Source: Rhodococcus pseudokoreensis (GTDB taxonomy: Bacteria > Actinomycetota > Actinomycetes > Mycobacteriales > Mycobacteriaceae). From it: a stretch of 64,000 nucleotides of DNA. Shown here piece after piece: positions 37,058 through 46,266 of this stretch (position 1 is the first letter of the stretch; every line of letters begins with the position of its first letter). The notes under the pieces are model-generated. The model was not told the DNA's origin and searched no databases. It was given only the letters and a program-made list of their open reading frames with translations. The position numbers and the translations under genes were made by a program. The stretch lies in the NCBI RefSeq assembly GCF_017068395.1, contig NZ_CP070619.1, positions 5,642,001-5,706,000 of the forward strand. Reading direction: 5' to 3'.

Positions 37058-37645
37058 TCAGTCGGCGAGGGCGACGGCACCACGGACGAGAAGATCGAGG
37101 ACTTCGTCCTTCGACAACGTGCCGTGCTCGAGCCATTCGGTCGTGGCGCCGCTGATCATTCCTTGGAAAGCGCGCACCCGGGCGCGAGAGACTTCCGAAT
37201 CGGGCATCTCCGTGACCGCAAGAATGCGATCCTCCCAGGAGGCGAGGCTACCTCTGAGGAGAGCTGCGATTTCCTCATCAGCGGTTCGATGCGCTCGCAT
37301 CAGTGCGGTGAATGTCGCGCGGTTCTCCTCCACGAGGTTCAGCCATCGAGTGAACAGCGCCCGGGTGGCATCGGCGACAGGGACGTCGTGTTGTGCCACT
37401 CCTCGCGGGAGGTGCGACGGCAGGGCGGAGAAGCGGCGCACGACCTCGAGGTAGAGGTTGCGCTTGTTGCCGAAGTGGTAGTTGAGATTCGTGCGGGTGG
37501 TGCCTGCTGCGCGCGCCAACTCCTCGGTCGAGACGGAGTCGTATGCGTGGTCAGCGAAGATGCGCTGCGCAGCCTCGATCATCCGCTCTCGACGATCGTC
37601 GGCATCGAGCCGGACCCGTCGATCGGGAGCATGATTGACCGTCAT
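37058..37645 (-). CDS. TetR-family transcriptional regulator
   Basis: A 195-residue regulator with an N-terminal TetR helix-turn-helix (MIEAAQRIFADHAYDSVSTEELARAAGTT, then TNLNYHFGNKRNLYLEVV) and a variable helical ligand domain. ATG 37645 is chosen because the family domain starts shortly after; a longer frame to 37726 would run into the hairpin at 37695-37730. It lies downstream of limA on the same strand. The near-perfect palindrome before it, or the inverted repeat at 38249-38278, could be its operator. Ligand unknown, presumably a terpene or its CoA derivative. Confidence 0.88.
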   Translation of the reverse strand: MTVNHAPDRRVRLDADDRRERMIEAAQRIFADHAYDSVSTEELARAAGTTRTNLNYHFGNKRNLYLEVVRRFSALPSHLPRGVAQHDVPVADATRALFTRWLNLVEENRATFTALMRAHRTADEEIAALLRGSLASWEDRILAVTEMPDSEVSRARVRAFQGMISGATTEWLEHGTLSKDEVLDLLVRGAVALAD

Positions 37646-37694
37646 AGGGATACCGTAGCCGTCTGCTCCTCGGATTGGGGCCTCGGCGGCCGAG

Positions 37695-37730
37695 ACAGGT
37701 GTGGGTCCTGTCGACTGGACCCACACCTGT
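37695..37730 (-). terminator. Near-perfect 36-base palindrome between limA and tetR
   Basis: Fourteen-base arms (37695-37708 and 37717-37730) pair perfectly around TGTCGACT, whose GTCGAC core is itself palindromic, so only one pair fails over 36 bases. It stands 36 bases after the limA stop and 50 before the tetR start. It fits a limA terminator, but could also be a TetR operator. Confidence 0.6.
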
Positions 37731-37765
37731 GTTCCCTTACCGGATCGGTGCCGCGGACACCTGGA

Positions 37766-38739
<974 letters not shown>

Positions 38740-38743
<4 letters not shown>

Positions 38744-39501
38744 TCATCACTCCCGACACCGTTGCCCTGGTCACCGGAGGAGCGTCAGGCCTGGGCCTGG
38801 CCACCACCGCGGAGCTCGTCAGAGCAGGCGCACGTGTCGTCGCGCTCGATCTTCCGTCGGCGGACCTGAGCGGTCTGCACGAGTTCGACGGCGCCGTGAG
38901 ATTCGTGGGCGCCGATGTACGAGAAAGTGACCAGGTCGGACCCGCTGTCGATATCGCCGCGGGATGGGGTGACCTGCGAATTGTCGTCAACTGCGCGGGG
39001 ATCGGTGATCCCGCCCGCACCCTGAGCTCGAAAGGGCCGCTCGATCTCGACCGATTCCGCCGAGTGATCGAGGTCAACCTGATTGGCAGCTTCAACGTCA
39101 TCCGCCTCGCAGCGCCCGCTGTCGCCGGAACCGAAGCCGTCGACGGTGAACGCGGTGTCATCGTCAACACCGCGTCGGTCGCGGCCTACGACGGCCAGAT
39201 CGGACAGGCGTCGTACTCGGCCTCCAAGGGCGGCATCGTCGGGATGACACTGCCGATCGCCCGGGACCTCGCGGACCGACTCGTGCGGGTGATGACAATC
39301 GCCCCTGGCATGTTCGAAACCCCTATTCTCAAAGGACTTTCGGACGACGCACGCGCATCGCTCGAAGCTCAGGTCCCGCACCCGTCCAGGCTGGGGCGGC
39401 CCGCCGAGTACGCCGGACTGATCCGGCACATCGTGGAGAACCCCATGCTCAACGGCGAAACGATCAGACTTGACGGAGCGATCCGAATGGCGCCCCGATG
39501 A
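38740..39501 (+). CDS. SDR, 17beta-HSD10/3-hydroxyacyl-CoA dehydrogenase-like
   Basis: A 253-residue [19 protein letters not shown] near residue 10, [10 protein letters not shown] after strand two (Asp, NAD), NCAGIGDPA, and catalytic YSASK near residue 165. The [10 protein letters not shown] and [13 protein letters not shown] segments are typical of type-2 3-hydroxyacyl-CoA dehydrogenases (HSD10). It would oxidise a 3-hydroxyacyl-CoA during beta-oxidation of the ring-opened terpene acid. Both ends overlap neighbours (ATGA at 38740 and 39498), placing it firmly in an operon running to the thiolase at 41493. Confidence 0.88.
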
Positions 39502-40241
39502 CCACCGCCGAGAACCGGGTCGCTCTTGTCACCGGTGCAAGCCGAGGAATCGGCGCCCGGATTGCCACCGCCCTCGCTCACCGCGGGTGGGACCTCACCC
39601 TCAGCGCCCGCCGTCCGGAGTCGCTGCAGGATTTCGCTGAGAATCTTGCAGAGAAGACCGGCAGGCGGGTCCTCGCGGTTCCCGCCGACATGTCTGACGA
39701 AGATGCTGTCTCCGAACTCGCCGGACGTCACGATGAATCCTTCGATCGGCTCGACGCGCTCGTCCTCAACGCCGGAATGGGTGCGATCGGACCGTTCTCC
39801 GACTTTCCGCTACGCAAGCTGGACAAGCTGTTCACCGTCAACGTCAGGTCCGCGTATCAACTCGTCCAGCAGCTCCTGCCGACGCTTCGAGAGACAGGTA
39901 CCGGTTCGACGACGGGTGCCCGCGTCATCGCGATGGCATCGATGGCCGGGGTCAGCGCAGAGCCGCTGAACTCCGCCTACGGGGCCACCAAAGCCGCGCT
40001 GATCTCCCTGTGCGAAACCCTCACCGTGGAGGAACACGCCCACGGCGTCTCCGGTGTCGCCGTGTGCCCCGGTTACGTCGCCACCGACATGACGGCAAGC
40101 CGGGACGATGTCGACGCCGACACGATGATCACAGCCGACGACGTCGCCGACCAGACAGTCGCAGTGACTCAACTGTCACGGACAGTCGTCATTCCGCGGC
40201 TGCTATTGACCCGCCCGGGGCCCAACCTCTGGCACGCCTGA
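39498..40241 (+). CDS. Short-chain dehydrogenase/reductase
   Basis: A 247-residue SDR with [16 protein letters not shown] near residue 11, an Arg after strand two (LSARRPES) suggesting NADP preference, LNAGMGA, and catalytic YGATK near residue 158. The C-terminus lacks the usual VDGG and reads [13 protein letters not shown], as in 3-oxoacyl-reductase-like or steroid-type SDRs. ATG overlaps the previous stop by four bases. It is part of the thiolase operon; substrate unclear. Confidence 0.85.
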   Translation: MTTAENRVALVTGASRGIGARIATALAHRGWDLTLSARRPESLQDFAENLAEKTGRRVLAVPADMSDEDAVSELAGRHDESFDRLDALVLNAGMGAIGPFSDFPLRKLDKLFTVNVRSAYQLVQQLLPTLRETGTGSTTGARVIAMASMAGVSAEPLNSAYGATKAALISLCETLTVEEHAHGVSGVAVCPGYVATDMTASRDDVDADTMITADDVADQTVAVTQLSRTVVIPRLLLTRPGPNLWHA

Positions 40242-40308
40242 CCCACCCAACGCGGTATCACCCCTGCCGATCAATCAGACCGGCACCCACCAACAAGGAG
40301 TTTCTCTC

Positions 40309-41493
40309 GTGACCATCGACGCAGTGATCGTGGACGCCGTTCGCACCGGATCCGGGCGCGGCAAGCCGGGCGGTGCACTCTCCGGCGTGCACCCCGCAGA
40401 CGTTCTCTCCCAAACCCTCAGCGCCCTTCTTGCTCGCAACGATTTCGACCCCGCGTTGATCGACGACGTGATCGCGGGCTGCGTGTCGCAGACCGGTGAG
40501 CAAGCCCTCAACATCGCCCGCACCGCTGCACTGCGAGCCGGGCTTCCCGAATCCGTGCCGGGCACCTCCGTCGACCGTCAGTGCGGCAGCAGTCAGCAGG
40601 CCGCGCACTTCGCCGCACAGGGTGTCATCGCGGGGGCGTACGACATCGTCGTGGCTTGCGGCGTCGAGTCGATGAGCCGGATCCCGATGGGCGCGAGTTC
40701 GCAGGGCCAGGACCCCACCGTGGGACCGTTGTCGGACCGGTACCCGGACGGGCTGGTCAACCAGGGCGTGTCTGCCGAGCTCATCGCCGCGAAGTGGGGT
40801 CTCGACCGCGCGACTCTCGACGAGTACGCGGCCCGCTCGCACCGGCTCGCCGACGAGGCGCATACCGCTGGTCGTTTCGAGCGCGAACTGATCCCGATCA
40901 CGCTGCCCGACGGCTCGGTCCACCGCGTAGACGAGACGCTGCGGGCAAGCACCACCGCAGAAGGCCTCGGCGGACTGAAGCCGTCGTTCGCGCGCCCGGA
41001 GCACGACGAGCGGTTCCCGCAGATCAACTGGTCGATCACGCCGGGGAACTCCTCGCCGCTGACCGACGCCGCGTCCGCTGTTCTGATCATGTCGGCGACC
41101 AAGGCAGCCGAGCTGGGCCTGACCCCGCGCGCCCGGTTCCATTCCTTCGCGGTTACCGGCAGCGATCCGCTGTACATGCTCACCGGAGTCATCCCGGCCA
41201 CCCGGAAGGTGCTCGAGCGCAGTGGTCTGCGTATCGATGAGATCGACACCTACGAGGTCAACGAAGCATTCGCTCCAGTGCCGTTGTGCTGGGAGAAGGA
41301 GCTCGACACCGATCCCAAGAAGCTCAACCCGAGCGGCGGGGCGATCTCCCTCGGCCACGCGCTGGGAGCCTCAGGGACTCGCCTGCTGACCACGATGATC
41401 GGCAACCTCGAGCACACCGGGGGGCGCTACGGCCTGCAGACGATGTGTGAGGGTGGCGGCATGGCCAACGCCACGATCATCGAGCGTCTCTGA
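40309..41493 (+). CDS. Acetyl-CoA acyltransferase (thiolase)
   Basis: A 394-residue thiolase with the nucleophile Cys in TSVDRQCGSSQQAAHFAAQG near residue 90. NEAFAPVPLCW and the GGAISLGHALGASGTRL region carry the second-site histidine. The usual C-terminal CxGxG motif reads MCEGGGMA. It should release acetyl- or propionyl-CoA from a 3-ketoacyl-CoA as the last beta-oxidation step. GTG 40309 follows AAGGAG. It ends the operon that starts at 38402 and is followed by a very strong bidirectional hairpin. It contrasts with the two cysteine-less thiolase-like proteins just downstream on the other strand. Confidence 0.92.
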   Translation: MTIDAVIVDAVRTGSGRGKPGGALSGVHPADVLSQTLSALLARNDFDPALIDDVIAGCVSQTGEQALNIARTAALRAGLPESVPGTSVDRQCGSSQQAAHFAAQGVIAGAYDIVVACGVESMSRIPMGASSQGQDPTVGPLSDRYPDGLVNQGVSAELIAAKWGLDRATLDEYAARSHRLADEAHTAGRFERELIPITLPDGSVHRVDETLRASTTAEGLGGLKPSFARPEHDERFPQINWSITPGNSSPLTDAASAVLIMSATKAAELGLTPRARFHSFAVTGSDPLYMLTGVIPATRKVLERSGLRIDEIDTYEVNEAFAPVPLCWEKELDTDPKKLNPSGGAISLGHALGASGTRLLTTMIGNLEHTGGRYGLQTMCEGGGMANATIIERL

Positions 41494-41560
41494 CAACGAC
41501 CCCGAAATGATTGTGGGCCCCTCCGCTCGGAGGGGCCCACAATCATTTCAGGGTTGTCAT
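41491..41560. terminator. Bidirectional terminator between convergent operons
   Basis: Perfect 21-base arms at 41504-41524 and 41529-41549 around GCTC. The dyad extends outward (TGACAAC/GTTGTCA) into the stop codons of both convergent genes. It terminates the thiolase operon and the OB-fold/thiolase-like operon. Confidence 0.85.
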
Positions 41561-42039
41561 ACCGCTGGCTCGAAGTGCGAGATATCGAGGATCTGCCCGG
41601 TACGCTCCTCGGCCCACACCGCCCGCACCCGAGACCCAGCCGGCAGCTGCGCCCGGAGCCCCGCCGGGTCGGAGAAATCCAGGCCGACGATGTAATGCAT
41701 CAGCAAGGTGTCGGCGCCGTCCAGGCGAATACCACCGATGGCGTATGGAGCCTTAGGTCCCCCGCGGAACCCCTGCCACACCACGGTGAACACGACCAGG
41801 TCACCCTCGCCGCTGAGCTCGACCCACTCGTCATTGCGCTCGAACGAATCCTCGCAGTACGCCTGCGGCGGGACGTAGACCTTCGTCGACTTGGCTCCGG
41901 TGTTGGCGAGGATCTTCTTCTCCCGCAGACCCTGCATGAACCGGCCCCAGGTCTCACCGAGATGGATGTCGTAATCGAGATCCCAGTGCACGGGAGTTGT
42001 GGTCACGGCCTGGTCGATGGTGCTGGTGGTCTCGCTCAT
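41557..42039 (-). CDS. OB-fold (DUF35-type) protein, acyl-CoA-associated, zinc ribbon degenerate
   Basis: A 160-residue DUF35-type protein: an N-terminal helix (DIHLGETWGRFMQGLREKKIL), a rubredoxin-like segment with VPPQAYCEDSFE where only one of the usual four zinc cysteines remains, and a C-terminal OB fold (GEGDLVVFTVVW, PYAIGGIRLDGADTLLMHYI). DUF35 proteins in steroid degradation partner with Ltp2 aldolases or MaoC hydratases. ATG 42039 overlaps the stop of the thiolase-like gene, so the two are coupled. It is the likely partner of one or both thiolase-like proteins here. Confidence 0.87.
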   Translation of the reverse strand: MSETTSTIDQAVTTTPVHWDLDYDIHLGETWGRFMQGLREKKILANTGAKSTKVYVPPQAYCEDSFERNDEWVELSGEGDLVVFTVVWQGFRGGPKAPYAIGGIRLDGADTLLMHYIVGLDFSDPAGLRAQLPAGSRVRAVWAEERTGQILDISHFEPAV

Positions 42040-43223
42040 GATGCGTGCTCCTCGGTCGATCGTTCGAATACTGCCAAGTTCTCGAATTGGAAGAAGGTTC
42101 CTCCGGTGCCGTGCGCCAACCCGGTGCGGGCACCGTCGACCCGGATTTCTTCCGGCGCATCGCCCATCACCTGCCACGCCACGTAGACGTACGGGGCGAG
42201 TTCGCCCGCGACCCCGGCGTTGGTGCATTTCGGCCCGCCGGAAAGGTTGATCGGCAGACTGCCACCCTGACGGCTGTCCGGCGACTTGATGAGATCGATT
42301 CCCTCTCCCGCAGAGCACAACTGAAGTGCCTCGAGCTGCATCGGCTGCATGTGGGCGTACGGGGCGAAGACCTCGACCACGTCGAACTCGCGGTACGGAT
42401 CGCGGATGCCGGCCTTCGCATACACCCGTCGGGCCAGCATCGCGAGGTTCTCCATTGCCCCGAAGTCGCCCTTGCCGCCGCCGAGGTACGGGTCACCGGA
42501 GGTGCCCATCGCTCGGATCACTGCCGGTGTGGTCTTAAGCGAACGTGCGGATTCCTCGGAGGTCACCAGCATGGCGCACGCCGAGGTCGACACCGGGCAC
42601 ACCATCGGCTGCGTAAGTGGCGACGACAACGGGGTGCCGCCGACGACCTCGTCGACAGTCAGGGTGTATCGCAGGTGGGCGTAGGGGTTGCGGGAGGCCT
42701 TCTCGTGATCGGCGACCGCGACAGCAGCGAAATCGGAGACGCTGATGCCGTGCCGCGCCTGATAGGCACTCGCAGCGAAGGCACCCATGTGAAATCCGCC
42801 CATGCCGAGAGGCTGCTCGACCACCATCGGGGAGTTGGTGTTGATCGCGGACTGGAGATCATGGACCCCGTAAAATGTGGGGCCGCCGACAACGAGAACT
42901 CGCTCGTGGGTGCCGGCACTGACCATGCGCGCCGCGACCTGCATCAGGTTTCCGCCTGTCGTGCCACCGGTGTTGACCACCGTCAGCGGAATGTTCGCGC
43001 CGAGACCGAGGAACCGTGAGCGGTACTTGCCGCCGAGCACGGTGCCCTCGAACCCGTCGATGTTGCCGACCACGATGGCGTCGATGCTCTCCGGTGTCGC
43101 GCCGGAGTGCTCGAGCGTCCGCCAGGCGGCCTGCTGGCACAGTTCGATGAACGAGAACTGTTGTTTGCGTGGCGAAGTGGCCTCGGTGATGCCGACACCG
43201 CCGACTACTGCATGTCGAGCCAT
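42036..43223 (-). CDS. Thiolase-like (SCP-x/Ltp2-type) protein lacking the nucleophilic cysteine
   Basis: A 395-residue thiolase-superfamily protein related to lipid-transfer proteins Ltp2/SCP-x. At the position of the thiolase nucleophile the sequence is VVNTGGTTGGNLMQ, with no Cys. The second half has VDEVVGGTPLSSPLTQPMVC, EFDVVEVFAPYAHMQPM and GGPKCTNAGVAGELAPY. Loss of the Cys is known for Ltp2-type retro-aldolases that cleave tertiary 3-hydroxyacyl-CoAs in steroid side chains. It overlaps the DUF35 gene by four bases and follows a second thiolase-like gene by one base. An aldolase role is inference. Confidence 0.88.
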   Translation of the reverse strand: MARHAVVGGVGITEATSPRKQQFSFIELCQQAAWRTLEHSGATPESIDAIVVGNIDGFEGTVLGGKYRSRFLGLGANIPLTVVNTGGTTGGNLMQVAARMVSAGTHERVLVVGGPTFYGVHDLQSAINTNSPMVVEQPLGMGGFHMGAFAASAYQARHGISVSDFAAVAVADHEKASRNPYAHLRYTLTVDEVVGGTPLSSPLTQPMVCPVSTSACAMLVTSEESARSLKTTPAVIRAMGTSGDPYLGGGKGDFGAMENLAMLARRVYAKAGIRDPYREFDVVEVFAPYAHMQPMQLEALQLCSAGEGIDLIKSPDSRQGGSLPINLSGGPKCTNAGVAGELAPYVYVAWQVMGDAPEEIRVDGARTGLAHGTGGTFFQFENLAVFERSTEEHAS

Positions 43224-43224
43224 T

Positions 43225-44364
43225 TCACACTCCCTGTACTACGAGGACGGTGCTGTCGAGTGCGACAGCACCGGTGACGGTGTCGACCGAATGCACCACC
43301 GCCGTTGTCTGGGCCTCCGCCTCGTCAAGCCGGTCGAGCGCGTCCGCAAGTCGCACGGCCCCATTGGCCAAACCGGGGTAGATGCCCGCGGTCGACCCCC
43401 AGCGATTGATGCGGTCCGCTGCGAGACCGTCCAGCCCGAGGGCGCCCAACAGCGGCCGATACATGCTGGCTGTCGGTGCGGTGAACTCCAGCAGATCGAT
43501 CTCCTCTGCCGGGGTGGTAATGCCTGCATTCCGGTATGCGGTGGCCGCGGCGTGTCTCGTCGAGGCACCGACGTCGGTCAGCCATTCCGTACCGTGGACG
43601 TATCCGCCGGTACCCCGTCCGAAACCGGTGATCACGGCATTGCGGCCCTGTAGGCGCGCCGCCCGGGCAGGTGAGGCAAGCACTACCGCAACGGCACCGG
43701 TGCCGTGTGCCGGCAGCATCAGTTCGGTCAGCGCACCGTTTGCGGGATCGGCGGAGAGCACGTCGGCGCCGGTGACACGGTCCCGACGAACCGACCGGAA
43801 ATGCCCCACCGACTTGTTGATCTCCACCGCCGCGATGTCGGCCAACTCGGTGATTTCCACGTCGTGTTCGAGCGCCCAGGCCGTGTGCAGCGCGTACGTC
43901 GCCTCGGCCGTGAGGCCGACGGGGCGCGCGAAGTGCGGGTCGAAGGCCAGATTCGAGATCTGCTCGAGGAACGCGCGCCGCTGGGCGCCGCGGCTGGTGG
44001 ACTCGGGATTGTAGACACCGACGGCGACGGCGACCTCGACATCTCCCGAGGAGATCGCTTCTGCGGCCGCGAGAATCGCGGTCCCGGAGTCGGACTCGAG
44101 CCGATACGAGTCTTGGAGGTAACCACCGGACGCCGAGTTCGTCAGACCTGAGGAAATGCTTCGGCCGTCGTAGATGTCCATCGAGGCGGTCACCGTGAGT
44201 CCGATGTCCTGCTTGCGCAGCGCCGCCTCGCCGAGGGCGCGGGACACGACGTCGTAGACAAGTTCGTCGAGGACGGCGTCGTGTTCGGGGACGAACGGCG
44301 TGCAGGCGAGACCGACGACGGCCACTGGTGCCGCTCGCCCTCGCTCTGATCCGGTCAGGGTCAT
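43225..44364 (-). CDS. Second thiolase-like protein lacking the nucleophilic cysteine
   Basis: A 379-residue thiolase-superfamily protein, more divergent than its neighbour. The region that should hold the Cys reads YRLESDSGTAILAAAEAI. The family fold is still visible (EVAVAVGVYNPES, ELMLPAHGTGAVAVVLA, EEIDLLEFTAPTASMY, WGSTAGIYPGLANGAVR). ATG 44364 has GAAGGA upstream. It is separated by one base from the next thiolase-like gene, so the two probably form a heteromeric complex, perhaps with the DUF35 protein. Reaction unknown. Confidence 0.85.
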   Translation of the reverse strand: MTLTGSERGRAAPVAVVGLACTPFVPEHDAVLDELVYDVVSRALGEAALRKQDIGLTVTASMDIYDGRSISSGLTNSASGGYLQDSYRLESDSGTAILAAAEAISSGDVEVAVAVGVYNPESTSRGAQRRAFLEQISNLAFDPHFARPVGLTAEATYALHTAWALEHDVEITELADIAAVEINKSVGHFRSVRRDRVTGADVLSADPANGALTELMLPAHGTGAVAVVLASPARAARLQGRNAVITGFGRGTGGYVHGTEWLTDVGASTRHAAATAYRNAGITTPAEEIDLLEFTAPTASMYRPLLGALGLDGLAADRINRWGSTAGIYPGLANGAVRLADALDRLDEAEAQTTAVVHSVDTVTGAVALDSTVLVVQGV

Positions 44365-44413
44365 GGGTAGTGGTCCTTCCGAGAGTGAATGAGTGAAAGG
44401 GGTCGAATTCGGG

Positions 44414-44878
44414 TCAGTCGAGATAGCGATAGACCACGATCGCCACGCATGCCGGCTTCGGGGAGCCCTCGCATTCGACGACCGCCTCGATCGCGACTTG
44501 AACACCACCGGGAACCCTGTTCGCCGAGGCGACGGTGGACGACAACCTGATCCGCGAATCCACCGGCACGGGGGAGGGGAAGCGGACCTTCTCGAGGCCG
44601 TAGTTGACCACAGAGGACGCCCCGGGCACCGACAGCGCGTCAGCGACCAACGGCCCGATCAAGGACAGCGTCAGGTACCCGTGGGCGATGGTGCCGCCGT
44701 ACGGTCCGTTCGCCGCCTGAGCAGCATCGACGTGAATCCACTGGTGATCTCCTGTGGCGTCGGCGAAGGTGTTGATACTCCGTTGGTCGACTACCGTCCA
44801 GTCGGTACTGGGCAAGGTGGTTCCCGCCGCTGCAACCAGGTCGCCAGGGGTGGCGAAGACCACCGGTGATATTGGCAT
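44414..44878 (-). CDS. MaoC-type (R)-specific enoyl-CoA hydratase
   Basis: A 154-residue hot-dog-fold protein with the hydratase-2 motif FADATGDHQWIHVD at about residues 40-53 (catalytic Asp and His), followed by GPYGGTIAHGYLTLSL. It is of the single-domain NodN/MaoC type that hydrates trans-2-enoyl-CoA. ATG 44878 follows GGAG. It leads the leftward operon with the two thiolase-like genes and the DUF35 gene and is divergent from an acyl-CoA dehydrogenase operon, with an inverted GGATGTCGC/GCGACATCC pair between them. Confidence 0.92.
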   Translation of the reverse strand: MPISPVVFATPGDLVAAAGTTLPSTDWTVVDQRSINTFADATGDHQWIHVDAAQAANGPYGGTIAHGYLTLSLIGPLVADALSVPGASSVVNYGLEKVRFPSPVPVDSRIRLSSTVASANRVPGGVQVAIEAVVECEGSPKPACVAIVVYRYLD

Positions 44879-44934
44879 TGTGCGTCTCCGATCCGTTGTC
44901 TCGTCCGCAGACGGTAGTAAGAACGAGCGGGGTC

Positions 44935-44983
44935 CGGATGTCGCAGTCTGCACCACTGGACGTGTGTCAGAGCGCGACATCCG
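44935..44983. promoter_or_regulatory. Divergent operator pair CGGATGTCGC / GCGACATCCG
   Basis: Two ten-base arms in inverted orientation (44935-44944 and 44974-44983), centred in the 164-base gap between the MaoC gene and the divergent acyl-CoA dehydrogenase. The half-site GCGACATCC recurs at 50903, 52880 and (inverted) 56741. A Fis-type regulator encoded at 51082 is the obvious candidate to bind it. Confidence 0.6.
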
Positions 44984-45042
44984 ACCACCGCAGAGTCGTG
45001 TGAGAGTCGGACGGACATCGCTGACAGAAGGATTCGAGCCGT

Positions 45043-46266
45043 ATGACTGACACGACCACCGACGCCGCGGTCTCCGCAGGCGATCCCGTCACCGAAGACG
45101 GTCTGCCCACCTATGTGGCTGACTTCCTGAACACGCATGATCCGGCCACCATGCCCCGGATCGATTTCCTTCGTGCCCGCTTCGATGCAGGCCTCGCGTG
45201 GGTGCACTACCCGATCGGCTGCGGCGGACTCGGCCTCGACGCCGCCGCACAGTCGATCGTCGACGCGGCGCTCGAGGCCGCCGGGGCTCCGGACAACGCG
45301 CCGCACCGGAACGTCATCGGCCTCGGTATGGCGGCGCCGACTCTCCTCGCTCACGGGACGCCGGAACAACAGCGCCAGTGGCTGCGGCCGCTGTGGACAG
45401 GCGAAGAGATCTGGTGCCAGCTGTTCAGCGAACCCGCAGCGGGCTCGGACCTCGCATCGCTGGGAACCAAAGCGGTACCCGACGGCACGGACTGGGTCGT
45501 CAACGGACAGAAGGTCTGGACATCACTGGCACATGAGGCGAGCTGGGCCCTGCTGATCGCCCGCACCGACCCCACCGTGCCCAAGCACCGCGGACTGACC
45601 TACTTCGTCTGCGACATGCGCTCACCCGGCGTCGATGTCCGTGCACTGCGCCAGCTCACCGGCGAAGCGGAGTTCAACGAGGTCTTCCTCGACAACGTCC
45701 GGGTACCGGACGACAACAGGCTCGGCGAGGTCGGCGCCGGGTGGAAGGTCACCCAATCGACGCTGATGAACGAGCGCGTCGCCATCGGCGCAGGGGCCGC
45801 ACCGCGCGAAGGTGGACCGATCGGATTTCTCGCCGACCTGTGGCGGCAGGACGAGACCTACCGCACCATCGGATCCTTCGACAAGCTGGTGCAGCTGTGG
45901 GTCGAAGCCGAGACGATGCGCCTGACCACCGAACGTCTGCGTCAGCAGGCAGTGGCCGGGACCCCGGGTCCCGAGGGATCCGGGTCCAAGCTCGCTTACT
46001 CGCTACTCGCACAAAGGGTGTCGAGCCTCGAACTCGATATTCTCGGCGAGCAGGGACTCCGGTTCGACGACTGGAGTTTCCGTCGCCCGAACCTCGACGA
46101 CGAACACAACCGTCCCGCCGGATACCGATTCCTGCGCACCAAGGGCAACTCGATCGAGGGCGGCACTTCGGAGATCATGCGCAACATCATCTCCGAACGA
46201 ATCCTCGGCCTGCCCTCAGAAAGCCGCACCGATACCACCACCCCATGGAATGAGCTGCCACGATGA
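45043..46266 (+). CDS. Acyl-CoA dehydrogenase, first of a pair
   Basis: A 407-residue acyl-CoA dehydrogenase: LFSEPAAGSDLASLGTKAV and WVVNGQKVWTS in the flavin domain, LTGEAEFNEVFLDNVRVPDDN in the mid-domain, and KGNSIEGGTSEIMRNIISERILGLP near the end. Such proteins encoded next to a shorter partner often form alpha2beta2 enzymes in steroid and cholate degradation. The next gene overlaps it by four bases (ATGA). ATG 45043 follows GAAGGA. It probably desaturates a bulky, branched acyl-CoA derived from the terpene ring. Confidence 0.92.
   Translation: MTDTTTDAAVSAGDPVTEDGLPTYVADFLNTHDPATMPRIDFLRARFDAGLAWVHYPIGCGGLGLDAAAQSIVDAALEAAGAPDNAPHRNVIGLGMAAPTLLAHGTPEQQRQWLRPLWTGEEIWCQLFSEPAAGSDLASLGTKAVPDGTDWVVNGQKVWTSLAHEASWALLIARTDPTVPKHRGLTYFVCDMRSPGVDVRALRQLTGEAEFNEVFLDNVRVPDDNRLGEVGAGWKVTQSTLMNERVAIGAGAAPREGGPIGFLADLWRQDETYRTIGSFDKLVQLWVEAETMRLTTERLRQQAVAGTPGPEGSGSKLAYSLLAQRVSSLELDILGEQGLRFDDWSFRRPNLDDEHNRPAGYRFLRTKGNSIEGGTSEIMRNIISERILGLPSESRTDTTTPWNELPR

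Noticed and set aside
40258..41358. Minus-strand frame of 366 codons over the thiolase gene
   Set aside because: Antisense shadow of a strongly supported thiolase; composition is Arg/His/Gly-rich as expected of a GC-rich mirror frame.
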